The position numbers and the translations under genes are program-made. A DNA stretch of 37,056 nt from Planctomycetia bacterium (GTDB taxonomy: Bacteria; Planctomycetota; Planctomycetia; Pirellulales; Thermoguttaceae): positions 1-37,056 of the forward strand of contig JAUNSU010000029.1 of NCBI GenBank assembly GCA_030539035.1, given 5' to 3'. Each line of letters opens with the position of its first letter. Within the stretch, counting starts at the first letter, position 1. The notes under the pieces were generated by a model that did not search any database, was not told where the DNA came from, and saw nothing but the letters and a program-made list of their open reading frames with translations. Shown in pieces: positions 1-8,733 of this stretch.

Positions 1-1160
1 TTTCTTCCGCTGGAGCTCATGGGGAGATCTTTGGCGGTTTGCGGATCGGTCCAGAGAAATTCCAGATCGGCGGGAACAACGGTGCCCGCCGCCAGTTCGA
101 TTTCCTTCGATCGGGGAAGCGAAATGATCTTGTCCGTTCGCTCTGTATCGAAGAAATAGAGCGTGATCCCGTATCGGGTAACCGTGTGCTTCATCTTATG
201 CAGTAGGGATCCGGTCCGAATTTCCTTTTCCTTTGACCGGCCCGTCAGCGATCCGATCAGTGCGGTAATCCGATCCGGGAAAAGCGGATCCGTTCCCGGA
301 TCCTGATCCGATATTTGAAGAAATCGGGGAAAATCCCAGAGACCCGCCCAACGGCACCCCTGCGGATATCTGATCAGAAGAAAGCGGCGGTCCTTTCGGC
401 TCTTTCGGACAAGAAACGCGGCTTCGTTCCGATATTCTTTTTCCGCTTTCTTTTTGGCGGCCGGAATAAGATCCTGTGATCCGGTTTTCGCCGCACTGCA
501 AAAAGCGACCGCGGGACACTGCTCGCATCGGGGAGCTTTCGGAGTGCAGATCAGGCTTCCAAGATCCATAAGGATCTGATTGAAAATTCCGACTTTCTTT
601 TGCGGAAGGATCTTTTCCGCGAACTCCCAAAGACGTTCGGATCCCTTTCGCGTCGAGGGATCCTCTTCCAATCCGATCAGACGGGAATGAAGGCGAATTG
701 TATTCGCTTCCAGAATCGGAAGACGCTGATCGAACGCGATCGATAAAATCGCTCCGGCGGTGTATCGCCCGATCCCGGGAAGATTCAGAACATCATGATA
801 GTTTTCCGGGAACTGTCCGTTGTATTTCTCCATGATCGTTTGCGCGGCCCGATGAAGAAGAGCGGCGCGCCGGTAATAGCCAAGTCCTTCCCAAAGTTGA
901 AAAACTTCTTTCTGATCCGCATTTGCCAAGGAGGGCAAATCAGGAAATCGCGCAAGGAATCGCCGGAAATAGCCTTCGACTGCGGCAGTAGTCGTCTGCT
1001 GAAGCATGATCTCACTGATCCAGACAGGGTAGGGGTCCCGGAAAATCGGACGATTCGGATCCGCCGGGATCATGCGCCAGGGAAGATCTCTTTTCGTCGC
1101 TTTAAACCAGGCAAAGAGGCGTTTTCGAAATTCCGGGAGCCGATCCTCCGAAAAGATCAT
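1..1160 (-). CDS. mutY: A/G-specific adenine glycosylase MutY (3' end cut by window edge)
   Basis: Base-excision repair glycosylase that removes adenine mispaired with 8-oxoguanine. The protein starts at an ATG overlapping the rnd stop (ATGA) and runs 386 codons to the window edge without a stop. Visible family features are LPWR near residue 25, WISEIMLQQ with the general-acid Glu at about residue 50, the helix-hairpin-helix LPGIGRYTAGAIL, and a [4Fe-4S] set C-x6-C-x2-C-x5-C at about Cys205, 212, 215 and 221. A C-terminal NUDIX-like 8-oxoG recognition domain follows, with WAGLWDFPR. Oddity: the residue matching E. coli catalytic Asp138 is Glu (ILEANT, about residue 151). MutY is nonetheless the clear family call, since endonuclease III lacks the C-terminal domain. 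It is translationally coupled to rnd. Confidence 0.95.
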   Translation of the reverse strand, partial: MIFSEDRLPEFRKRLFAWFKATKRDLPWRMIPADPNRPIFRDPYPVWISEIMLQQTTTAAVEGYFRRFLARFPDLPSLANADQKEVFQLWEGLGYYRRAALLHRAAQTIMEKYNGQFPENYHDVLNLPGIGRYTAGAILSIAFDQRLPILEANTIRLHSRLIGLEEDPSTRKGSERLWEFAEKILPQKKVGIFNQILMDLGSLICTPKAPRCEQCPAVAFCSAAKTGSQDLIPAAKKKAEKEYRNEAAFLVRKSRKDRRFLLIRYPQGCRWAGLWDFPRFLQISDQDPGTDPLFPDRITALIGSLTGRSKEKEIRTGSLLHKMKHTVTRYGITLYFFDTERTDKIISLPRSKEIELAAGTVVPADLEFLWTDPQTAKDLPMSSSGR

Positions 1161-2359
1161 TCTGAATCTTCTCCCAATAAATCGAGGGAATGGTCCACGG
1201 AGACAATTTCGATCGGATCGTCGACTTTGCCGGTCAGCCGAATCGCGATATTGCCGGACATCAGTTCTTTAAGAAGAGGGCCGAGCAGTTTTTTCCGCCA
1301 TCCGATTCGGAGACGGGCCTTGCGTGCTTTCGGGAGTGTTTTGTAATAGGACGCGATATATTCCCTTATGTCCCTGGGAGACGCGATCAGGGAAAGCGCG
1401 ATATTCTTTTTACGGCTGAAATCCGAAAGCGCTGTTCGTATGAATTGACAGATCGTGGAATACTGCGGAAAGGAATTTTCATAAAGCGGTTCGGGAAGAT
1501 CGACATCGGATCCGGAGAGCGCTTCGGCGATTACTTCCGCGATTCGGGGAATGCTCTTTTGCAGATACTGCATTCCGCGCAGAGCGCCGATCCGTTCCGG
1601 ATCCGCCGTTTTCCGTTTAGCAAGTTCAACGATCAGATCATCGCGAAGGATTCGGCATTCCGGCCGATTTCGCGATTCCGCTTCATGCCGCCGCCAATCC
1701 CAAAGCGCTTTGGCGACCGCGCATTCATTCGATGTAAGATGAAGGATCCCCGGAAGTTCCGTCCAGTCTTCCTTTTCGAAAGAGATCAGAAGGGAATCAA
1801 GCATGGAGGACATCTCTTCCTGGAACCAGGAAAGACGTTTGGTCTCTTTCAGCTTTTGCCGGATCCCGCTGGCGATTTCATGCAAATAGCAGACATCATT
1901 AAGCGCGTAATCGATCTGGAGCATGGAAAGAGGCCGTTTTTGCCAATTCGTCCGCGTTTCTGCTTTGGGGAGAATGATATTGGCAAAATGTTCGCCGATC
2001 GATTTGAATCCGGAGGGATAATCCGATCCGGCAAAACCGGCGGCGAGCTGGATATCAAAGACATTACGGGGAATCCGGCCGATCTCATGATGACAGAATT
2101 CCATTTCACTTCGACAGGCGTGAACAAGGATCAGTGTATCTTCGCGGCAGATCCGTTCCCAAAAGACACGAAGTGATCCGACCGAAAGCGCGTCGATCAG
2201 GAAGAGACCCTCTTCCGTCGCGATTTGGATCAGACAAAGAAGCGGCGTAAATTTCCCTTCCGAAATGAACTCCGTATCCAGTCCGATCCAGCTCGTGTTT
2301 TCGATCTTCTTCAGCCATTCGGCCAGTTCTTCAGGCGTCTTCAGGAATTGATACATCAT
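1157..2359 (-). CDS. rnd: Ribonuclease D (3'-5' exoribonuclease, HRDC domain)
   Basis: DEDDy-type 3'-5' exoribonuclease involved in tRNA and stable-RNA 3' maturation. The 400-aa length is close to the E. coli enzyme. Exo I is DTEF (Asp28, Glu30). Exo II is HACRSEMEF, where Glu85 sits at the place of E. coli Asp85. Exo III is YALNDV (Tyr151, Asp155). An HRDC-type helical region follows from about residue 210, around the stretch with AVAKALWDWRRHEAE. The start is one of two adjacent ATGs (2359 or 2356); the Shine-Dalgarno is weak. Its stop overlaps the mutY start by four bases, so the two RNA/DNA maintenance genes are very probably co-transcribed. The Asp-to-Glu change in Exo II may be a lineage variant rather than inactivation. 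Confidence 0.93.
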   Translation of the reverse strand: MMYQFLKTPEELAEWLKKIENTSWIGLDTEFISEGKFTPLLCLIQIATEEGLFLIDALSVGSLRVFWERICREDTLILVHACRSEMEFCHHEIGRIPRNVFDIQLAAGFAGSDYPSGFKSIGEHFANIILPKAETRTNWQKRPLSMLQIDYALNDVCYLHEIASGIRQKLKETKRLSWFQEEMSSMLDSLLISFEKEDWTELPGILHLTSNECAVAKALWDWRRHEAESRNRPECRILRDDLIVELAKRKTADPERIGALRGMQYLQKSIPRIAEVIAEALSGSDVDLPEPLYENSFPQYSTICQFIRTALSDFSRKKNIALSLIASPRDIREYIASYYKTLPKARKARLRIGWRKKLLGPLLKELMSGNIAIRLTGKVDDPIEIVSVDHSLDLLGEDSE

Positions 2360-2397
2360 GAACCGTGTTTCCGCGTTGTGAAGTGAATATCAATCCA

Positions 2398-4113
2398 TTA
2401 GAGGAAGATCAGGGTCATCGCGATCAGAATGGGGAACAGAATCAAAATACTGTAGACCATGTATCCGAAGAAGCTGGGCATCTTGACGCCCGACTGTTCG
2501 GCGATCGCTTTTACCATGAAGTTCGGTCCATTTCCGATATAGGTCATCGAGCCCATAAAGACAGCACCGAGAGAGACGGCGGCGAGCAGATGGAGCGGGA
2601 TCGGAACACCGCACGCCTTTTCCGCGTCTTTCAGTTCCGCTTCCAGCTTTTGAGCTTCTTCCTTCTTTCCGTCTTTCTTGAGTTCTTCGATCTTGGCCTT
2701 TTCGGCGGCGCGCGCGGTTTCAAAGAAAACGACGTACGTCGGGGCATTATCGAGAACGGAAGAGAGGGATCCGGTCATCCAGAAAAACTGCTGGGGAGTA
2801 TCGAGTCCGATCTTGGATCCGATCTGGTCCGCCTTTTGGGAGATCACTCCGCCGCTTGCGTTCAGGATCTGAAGCGGGGCCTGCATGCAGATAAAGATCC
2901 CGAAGAAAAGGGCAGCAACTTCGCAAATCGCGGCGTAGTTGAATTTATTCTCGGCCCGAATCGTGTGGGAACCGAGAAGAAGAGAAATCGCAACGAGCAG
3001 AAGCTGCGCAATTTCCCGAAGGAACATCCAGGGATTGAATCCGCAGATCTCTTTGCCCGGCGCAAGGAACATTACCGAAAGGATCACGCCGATCAGGCAG
3101 AAAACGTTCGGGAAGAGTCCCCTGATTTTGAGCGGCTGGCGGGCCGTATTATCGAGCTGCTTGTCGGTTTTGGATTCCTTGCGGTAATACCAGAGTGAAT
3201 CCATCAGGAAGTAAACAACGATGGTAATGCCGTTGACGAAGACCCATTCTTTCCAAAGACTGAATGTCCAGAGGAAGTCGACTCCGCGGAGATATCCCAG
3301 GAAGAGCGGTGGATCGCCGATCGGGAGAAGACATCCGCCGCAGTTGCAGACGCAGAAGATGAAGAAGATCACGGTGTGCGCTTTGAATTTTCGTTCTTTA
3401 TTCGTTTCCAGAAGGAGCCGGATCATGAGCATTGCGGCGCCGGTGGTTCCGACGAAGCTGGCCAGCACGGCTCCGATCAGCATAATGATCGAGTTGACAA
3501 ACGGAGAGGCTTTCAGATCGCCGGAGATTCGAATTCCGCCGGAAATCGTGAAGAGAGCGAACAGAAGAACGATAAAGGCAATGTATTCATTGATGATCGA
3601 GTTGACGAAGATCGTTCCGCCCATTGCAAGAGCGCCTTGCGAGGGATTGACAATCGCATGGGACGGGAAATGAAGCGCGATCGGAAAATCGCAAATAAAG
3701 GCGTAATAGCCCAAGGTAAAGAATCCGAGAACTGCGGCGACGATAAAGCGGTTCAGATTGCTTTCCCACCAATGTTCTGTTGCGGGGATCAGGGGAAGAA
3801 CCGCGATGCAGAGAAGCAGCGCGCAGAACGGAATGATCATCCAGATCGGAGGAACTCCTGTTGCGTGTTCTTCATGCTTGGGTTCCGCTTGCTGCTTTTG
3901 AACTGCGGCGGGCGTCTGAGTATCGGCCTGCTGAACGGCGGCTTCTTCATGCGAAGGGGCAAGCTGGGCATTTGCCCATTTTTGCGGAAGCCCGAAGGCC
4001 GCCAATATAAGGTAGAAAATAAAAACTGCACAAAGGGCGAGTAAAACCGGTTTTGCGGCGGGAGTTTTCTGCTCTTCATGTTCCGTGAGGGTCGGTTCCG
4101 TATCGTGGGACAT
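2398..4113 (-). CDS. CitMHS_2 / NhaD-type ion transporter, probable Na+/H+ antiporter
   Basis: Polytopic inner-membrane protein of 571 aa in the ion-transporter superfamily that includes NhaD antiporters and the 'putative citrate transport' family. TM1 spans about residues 23-43. A Gln/Ala/Glu-rich hydrophilic stretch follows (about 50-85), then around ten further hydrophobic segments. Recognisable motifs are CNCGGCLLPIGDPPLF, SSVLDNAPTYVVFF, and a C-terminal SMTYIGNGPNFMVKAIAE repeat-like motif typical of the two-fold NhaD/ArsB fold. A charged helical Lys/Glu insert lies between the last motifs. The start is an ATG preceded by AAGGAA at good spacing. The family is clear but the substrate (Na+/H+ versus an organic anion) cannot be read from sequence. 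Confidence 0.82.
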   Translation of the reverse strand: MSHDTEPTLTEHEEQKTPAAKPVLLALCAVFIFYLILAAFGLPQKWANAQLAPSHEEAAVQQADTQTPAAVQKQQAEPKHEEHATGVPPIWMIIPFCALLLCIAVLPLIPATEHWWESNLNRFIVAAVLGFFTLGYYAFICDFPIALHFPSHAIVNPSQGALAMGGTIFVNSIINEYIAFIVLLFALFTISGGIRISGDLKASPFVNSIIMLIGAVLASFVGTTGAAMLMIRLLLETNKERKFKAHTVIFFIFCVCNCGGCLLPIGDPPLFLGYLRGVDFLWTFSLWKEWVFVNGITIVVYFLMDSLWYYRKESKTDKQLDNTARQPLKIRGLFPNVFCLIGVILSVMFLAPGKEICGFNPWMFLREIAQLLLVAISLLLGSHTIRAENKFNYAAICEVAALFFGIFICMQAPLQILNASGGVISQKADQIGSKIGLDTPQQFFWMTGSLSSVLDNAPTYVVFFETARAAEKAKIEELKKDGKKEEAQKLEAELKDAEKACGVPIPLHLLAAVSLGAVFMGSMTYIGNGPNFMVKAIAEQSGVKMPSFFGYMVYSILILFPILIAMTLIFL

Positions 4114-4264
4114 CCCTTGGGTTCCTTTCTTGTCGTTGACTTGTTCATTGTTGGTCCGTTAAATACCGACAAAATCGAATTTATTAGACCACAAAACGAC
4201 ATTTTTTCAAGGAGGGGGGAAGCGGACCGATCCTCAAGCGAGCGGGATCTTTTCGATCAGACGA

Positions 4265-5464
4265 TCAGCGATTTCGGGATTTGGCCTGTCCGAGAATCTT
4301 GATCGGCGCCGGTGCTTCCGGTTCCGAATTCTGGATCAAACCGCGTCCATAAGATCCCTGATACCGGAGCGGAGCGGATGCGGCGACCGAGATCTCTGCG
4401 GAAGCCGCTGTTCCCACCCCATTCTGAAATCCTTCAAGCGGAAGGGTCTTCGGGGCGGCGGGATCAACCATCGCGATTGATCCGGAATTCATTGATGAGG
4501 CCGGAGCCGGATTCCGCATGGAATCGGGCGCGGAATTCGGGATCAAACGATCCAGCGGAGGCGCTGTCTGCTGAACAGAGGAGGCAAGAGCGATTTCCGG
4601 ATTCTTTTGGCCGGGTTCGCCAATCGTGGGAACTTCGGGAAGATTGCCCGGCATTCCCGCAAGGAACCATTGATTGATCCACGATTGCCATTTGACTTGC
4701 AGATCGCCGAGATTTTCGTATCCGTAGTGTCTGTTCAAGGCGGCGGACCAGTTGCCGTGTTCGATTCCATCGGCGGCAAACTCGATCAGGCGCCGGGATC
4801 CGCCGATTTTGAGGAGATATTCGCAAACGGAGAATCCCTGTGCATAGAACGGGAGCTGATCGGAAGGATATTCCTTGCTTCCGACCATATTATTGAACGG
4901 AATCCCTCTTCCTGTCTGAAGGAACTCGACGAGCATTCTTCGATAATTGGAGCGTTCGACTTCCGCTTCGATTGAGGTTGCCGCGCCTTCATCGATCCAA
5001 CGGGGAACCGGCTTCCGGAAATAGGATGCGAGAATAGTATGGGAGATTTCGTGAGGAAGAACGGAATCGAGGATTCGTTCCTTGCTTCCCTGGATGTACA
5101 TTTTCCAGCCGTAGACTTCGCCGTTTGCGAAAGTAAAGGTGGTTTCTCCGCCTGCACCGAGCCGATCGCCCGCTTTTACGGTAATCGGGCAAGGAGTTGC
5201 CCATTGCGGGAGAGGCTGTCCGATCCAGTGTATCGCGAGATTTTCCCGAAAATGCTCTGCGGCTTCACCGACCTGTTTCGCGAAATCTTCCGTTCGCGCA
5301 TTAACGACAAAATTAGGGGTCTTATAGACTGCAGCGTCGAGAGATCCAACGGAAAGGATCAGTGTGAAAAAGAATAAAATTACATTATATAGATAAATAG
5401 TGCGTTTATAATTATTGAAACATTTCAAATAATTACAATTTTTTACAATAGTATTCTGGACCAC
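4265..5464 (-). CDS. Secreted or membrane-anchored gluzincin-like metallopeptidase (peptidase MA-like)
   Basis: A 399-aa protein with an N-terminal hydrophobic segment (about residues 25-44, ending near DAAVYK) that looks like a signal peptide or anchor. The predicted zinc site is HEISH at about 138-142, followed by WIDEGAA with Glu159, the gluzincin arrangement seen in peptidase MA-like families. The C-terminal 130 residues are rich in Pro, Ala and Ser and probably disordered. The start is GTG at 5464: no Met codon occurs downstream before the signal segment, and GGAGG lies six bases upstream. The N-terminal codons are AT-rich compared with the rest. Substrate unknown; catalytic activity is inferred from the zinc motif only. 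Confidence 0.75.
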   Translation of the reverse strand: MVQNTIVKNCNYLKCFNNYKRTIYLYNVILFFFTLILSVGSLDAAVYKTPNFVVNARTEDFAKQVGEAAEHFRENLAIHWIGQPLPQWATPCPITVKAGDRLGAGGETTFTFANGEVYGWKMYIQGSKERILDSVLPHEISHTILASYFRKPVPRWIDEGAATSIEAEVERSNYRRMLVEFLQTGRGIPFNNMVGSKEYPSDQLPFYAQGFSVCEYLLKIGGSRRLIEFAADGIEHGNWSAALNRHYGYENLGDLQVKWQSWINQWFLAGMPGNLPEVPTIGEPGQKNPEIALASSVQQTAPPLDRLIPNSAPDSMRNPAPASSMNSGSIAMVDPAAPKTLPLEGFQNGVGTAASAEISVAASAPLRYQGSYGRGLIQNSEPEAPAPIKILGQAKSRNR

Positions 5465-5740
5465 CCTTCACCTCCATGCGATTGAGTGATTGATCCGCTT
5501 TTCAGCGGCGATTCGAATTGTTTGCGCATTCCTCTTGAAGGCGCAATTTCAACGGAAAGAAGAAGGAAGGAGCCGTTTTCCTCCATGAAAACGGCATCTG
5601 TTCCCTACGGAATTTTCCGCTGAGACGCATTGATCAATGCGAAAGGAGCAGTTTACCCTTTTTTGGGAAATGAGAAAATACCAGTTTGCCCGTTTTTCGA
5701 GGTTTTTTGAAAAATAGACTCTTCAAAGAGGGATTAGTGT
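5465..5740. other. Intergenic region rich in inverted repeats
   Basis: No gene seen. Four short inverted repeats occur in a row: CCGCT/AGCGG near 5497-5512, TTGCGC/GCGCAA near 5520-5545, a 9-bp stem GCCGTTTTC/GAAAACGGC at 5572-5580 and 5587-5595, and a perfect 14-bp palindrome at 5627-5640. They lie downstream of the glycosyltransferase gene and upstream of the peptidase gene on the minus strand. They could be terminator or leader structures; none is followed by a classical T-run. Confidence 0.45.
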
Positions 5741-6457
5741 TTATCTTTTAAGATACCAGATCCCGCATTTTTCCCGGGACTTCATTAACCAGGGAAAAAA
5801 GCCCAGCAGAAAAAACGTGGAGAGAATTCGGAACGCGGAGACCTCTTTCAACCGTCTTCCCGAAGTAAGAATGGAGGCATCCTCGATATGGGAAAAGATC
5901 TTTTTTCGGCTTTTTCCCCATTTTCGCAATTTTCGCGAAAAAACAATCTCTTCACCCGCGAAATGATCTTCCGGAAAGCCGTTCACCTCATCGAAAGCCT
6001 CTTTGAGAACGTAAATATAGCAGCCTGCCGCGTATCGGAACCGCTTGGAAAAAGTATTCCAGATCCATTGAAAAGATCGAAAAAGACAATTCAGGGGAAT
6101 ATCAAAATCGATTTGAGTTCCGCCGCCGTAATACTTGCCCGATTCCATTCGATCGATCGTTTTTCGGAGCAGATCCGGCGAGATCAGGGAATCGGCGTCG
6201 AGAAAGATCAGAATCGGGGACGCGGCTTCCCGTCCGCCCGCGTTTCTTGCCCGTGAGATCTGATTGATCGGTTCAAAGCAGACCTTGGCACCATGGTTTT
6301 TGGCAATTTCCGCCGTTCTGTCGGTTGAATTATTGTCGACCACGATCAGTTCACCGGTTCGATCCGACAGGGAACCCACCGCTTCCTGAACATGATTTAA
6401 GGTCGTGTCGAGAAACTTTTCTTCATTATAAGCGGGAATGATAATGGAATAGTCCAT
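5741..6457 (-). CDS. Family 2 glycosyltransferase
   Basis: A 238-aa GT-A fold protein that would transfer a sugar from a nucleotide-sugar donor. It begins MDYSIIIPAYNEE, the usual GT2 opening, followed by VDNNSTDRT for nucleotide binding. LDADS near residue 90 is the DxD-like metal site, and GEEIVFSRKLRKWG near residue 170 matches the acceptor-side ED/EE region. A hydrophobic C-terminal stretch (about 210-228) may associate with the membrane. Length is normal for a small bacterial GT2. Donor and acceptor are not predictable. Downstream of lpxD-lpxI, it might serve envelope polysaccharide synthesis, but a repeat element separates it from lpxI. Confidence 0.85.
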   Translation of the reverse strand: MDYSIIIPAYNEEKFLDTTLNHVQEAVGSLSDRTGELIVVDNNSTDRTAEIAKNHGAKVCFEPINQISRARNAGGREAASPILIFLDADSLISPDLLRKTIDRMESGKYYGGGTQIDFDIPLNCLFRSFQWIWNTFSKRFRYAAGCYIYVLKEAFDEVNGFPEDHFAGEEIVFSRKLRKWGKSRKKIFSHIEDASILTSGRRLKEVSAFRILSTFFLLGFFPWLMKSREKCGIWYLKR

Positions 6458-6486
6458 AAATAATTTTCGATTTCATTCTTATTCAT

Positions 6487-6649
6487 ACTGTAAAAATATT
6501 TTTGTTTGGAACCACGGATGACACGGATAAACACGGATGAAATTCCTATAAGATTCGGAGCTGATATTTTTGATGAAAACGTGTTTTTACCAAAAAATTA
6601 TCCGTGAAAATCCGTGAAATCCGTGGTTTCAAAATCGGTTATTTACAGT
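6487..6649 (+). mobile_element. MITE-like element, copy A
   Basis: A 163-bp non-coding element with imperfect terminal inverted repeats of about 35 bp that begin ACTGTAAA and run into a GAAACCACGGAT-like block at each end. The interior holds repeated ATCCGTG / CACGGAT words. It aligns end to end with the reverse complement of 16109-16253, with about nine mismatches and one 18-bp insertion (an additional pair of CACGGAT words). It sits between the glycosyltransferase gene and lpxI. No transposase is present, so mobilisation would have to be in trans. Confidence 0.7.
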
Positions 6650-6662
6650 TTGAGATTCTTGT

Positions 6663-7640
6663 TCAGGAAACGGATCGTGTACAGACCGGAATGGCGGAAT
6701 CCTCTTCTTTTACCGGGAAAGGAGATTCGGAAAAGATGAGATCTTCCTCATAAACGGCGACAATTACAATGTTGTGTTTTTCCGCGAGCCGGATCACTTC
6801 ATCCTGATCGATAAAGATCGTTTTTTGCGCTTCCACCGCGAGAACGGAGGCACCGGAATCGATCATGGTTTGAACCGTTCCCGGCCCGAACGTGGGGACA
6901 TCGAAGCGCATATCCTGTCCCGGCTTGGCAACTTTTACAACGGTAAAGCCGTTTCCGCGGCAAAGAGATCCTGCCCGTCGAATCGCTTCATCGGTTCCTT
7001 CAATTGCTTCGACGGCCAAAACGGCCTGATTTTTGACGGAAACACTCTGTCCGACATCGAGTCTTCCCATTTCCCGGGCAAGATTCCATCCGAAGCAGAT
7101 ATCTTTCCATTGTGCTTTGCTGGGTCCTTTTTTTGTCAATAATTGTCTTTTCACGAGCATCTCCGGGGCAAAATCGGTACCGGGCAGGAGTTTGATCCCT
7201 TTTCTTTCAAAGGCGTCCACAACGGTCAATAATAAGGTGTCGTCCTTGCAGTCTTTTTTTCGAAAGATGAAATGGGACATGAACATGGAACAGGTATAAA
7301 GGTCGGGAAGCTGTTTCCATATAAATCCCGGTGTAAACAGGAGTTTTTTATGGATCTTTCCGGCCATCGACGCGTATCGGACCCCTTTTTTTCGAAAGAA
7401 ACGGGCCGCGGATCCGAATCGTGCGATCCCGCTCCACTTGAACACATCGCAAATTTCCGCAAGTTCAGGATCGGCGTGATCATGAACCCCGAGGCAAACG
7501 ACCGTAAAACCGTTTGCCTTGAGCGCTTTGGCGAGAAGGACCGGATATCGTCCCCAGCCGGCGATCAGTCCAAATGGAAGAGAGTTGAAGTTCTGCGTCG
7601 GATCATTTGGATCAGGATCAATTCCATTTGGAGAGAGCAC
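6663..7640 (-). CDS. lpxI: UDP-2,3-diacylglucosamine pyrophosphatase LpxI
   Basis: Lipid A pathway enzyme that hydrolyses UDP-2,3-diacylglucosamine to lipid X and UMP, the non-orthologous replacement for LpxH. The 325-aa protein carries the N-terminal domain opening FGLIAGWGRYP, the middle GSVSVKNQAVLAVEAIEGTDEAI-type region, and the signature KVAKPGQDMRFDVPTFGP, which contains the conserved Asp of the DUF1009/LpxI family. The start is GTG at 7640 with GGGAG eight bases upstream. It lies three bases after the lpxD stop, so the two are co-transcribed. The C-terminal tail after about residue 305 is unconserved-looking. Confidence 0.93.
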   Translation of the reverse strand: MLSPNGIDPDPNDPTQNFNSLPFGLIAGWGRYPVLLAKALKANGFTVVCLGVHDHADPELAEICDVFKWSGIARFGSAARFFRKKGVRYASMAGKIHKKLLFTPGFIWKQLPDLYTCSMFMSHFIFRKKDCKDDTLLLTVVDAFERKGIKLLPGTDFAPEMLVKRQLLTKKGPSKAQWKDICFGWNLAREMGRLDVGQSVSVKNQAVLAVEAIEGTDEAIRRAGSLCRGNGFTVVKVAKPGQDMRFDVPTFGPGTVQTMIDSGASVLAVEAQKTIFIDQDEVIRLAEKHNIVIVAVYEEDLIFSESPFPVKEEDSAIPVCTRSVS

Positions 7641-7643
7641 GAT

Positions 7644-8681
7644 TTAATCTCCCATTTTTTCCAGAAGTTTCTGGATATTTTTTTGCATTTCCTTGAGTTC
7701 TTGGCGCATTTCGGGAAGACGGGCAATTGCAACCTGGATCCTCATCTGCTGTTTATCGGGGGTCGCGGGAATTCCGACAACTTTTGCTCCTTCCGGGACA
7801 CTTGCCATTATTCCGGCCATTGCGCCAAGGACCGCTCCGGTTCCGATATGAACGTGGTCCCGAACCCCGACCCGTCCGGCCATTACGACATAATCTCCGG
7901 TGGTCGTACTTCCGGCAACACCGGTGCTCGCGCAGATCAGATTATGCCGGCCAAGCTGGCAGTTGTGGGCGATCATTACCAGATTATCGATTTTGGTTCC
8001 GTATCCGATTCGTGTGGAAGCATAAGTTCCCCGATCGATCGTGGAGCAGGCGCCGACTTCTACCCGATCTTCCAGAACGACATTTCCCCATTGCCGGGAA
8101 AGGATATGTTCGCCGGAACTGGAATCGTATCCGAATCCGTAAGCGCCGATCACGGCTCCGGAGTGAATCAGGCAATTCTTGCCGATTACACAGTTCTCGT
8201 AGATCACCGCGTTTGGAAAGACGATCGTATTTTCCCCAATGCTTGATCCGCTCATGATCACAACGCCCGGATAAAGAACGACATGATCGCCGAGAACGAC
8301 CTCTTCGCCCACAGAGACGCCCGATCCGATTTTGACATCATTTCCCATCTGAACCGAAGGGGCGATATCCGCTTTCGGCGAGATCCCCTGAACGAGATCC
8401 GTTCGCTGGGGCCGGAAAAAGAGTGTGATCTTTTCGAAGGCGGCAACGACATCGGGAACCTGAATCGAAGGGCATTGATCGGCGATAAAGTCTATGGGAA
8501 CGAGAATCGCGCCTGCACGGGAAGCGGAAAGATCCCGGATCTTGTGAACATCCGCAAGAAAGGAGATCGTATCGGGTTCCGCTGTCTGTAAAGGGGCAAT
8601 ATCCCGGATCTCTTTATTTTCATCACCCGATACAATACCGCCGACGAGATCGGACAGTTCTTTTAATGTTGCCGTTTTCAA
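7644..8681 (-). CDS. lpxD: UDP-3-O-acylglucosamine N-acyltransferase LpxD
   Basis: Third enzyme of lipid A synthesis; it adds the N-linked 3-hydroxyacyl chain from acyl-ACP. The 345-aa length is normal. An N-terminal UDP-GlcNAc-binding domain (about 1-100) precedes a left-handed beta-helix of hexapeptide repeats (about 100-300). The catalytic His is in MIAHNCQLG at residue 239, the same number as in E. coli. A short C-terminal helix with Gln/Lys/Glu follows. The start appears to be TTG at 8681, with GGAG about 11 bases upstream; no closer ATG fits the family N-terminus. It heads an lpxD-lpxI operon. Confidence 0.95.
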   Translation of the reverse strand: MKTATLKELSDLVGGIVSGDENKEIRDIAPLQTAEPDTISFLADVHKIRDLSASRAGAILVPIDFIADQCPSIQVPDVVAAFEKITLFFRPQRTDLVQGISPKADIAPSVQMGNDVKIGSGVSVGEEVVLGDHVVLYPGVVIMSGSSIGENTIVFPNAVIYENCVIGKNCLIHSGAVIGAYGFGYDSSSGEHILSRQWGNVVLEDRVEVGACSTIDRGTYASTRIGYGTKIDNLVMIAHNCQLGRHNLICASTGVAGSTTTGDYVVMAGRVGVRDHVHIGTGAVLGAMAGIMASVPEGAKVVGIPATPDKQQMRIQVAIARLPEMRQELKEMQKNIQKLLEKMGD

Positions 8682-8733
8682 TTTTTTTTATTCTCCAAAA
8701 TCAATGGTGGGGCGCAAAAGTGTCTATTTTGTA

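Noticed and set aside
1190-2176. A 328-codon plus-strand frame opposite rnd
   Set aside because: Antisense shadow of a clear RNase D gene; no recognisable domain or Shine-Dalgarno.
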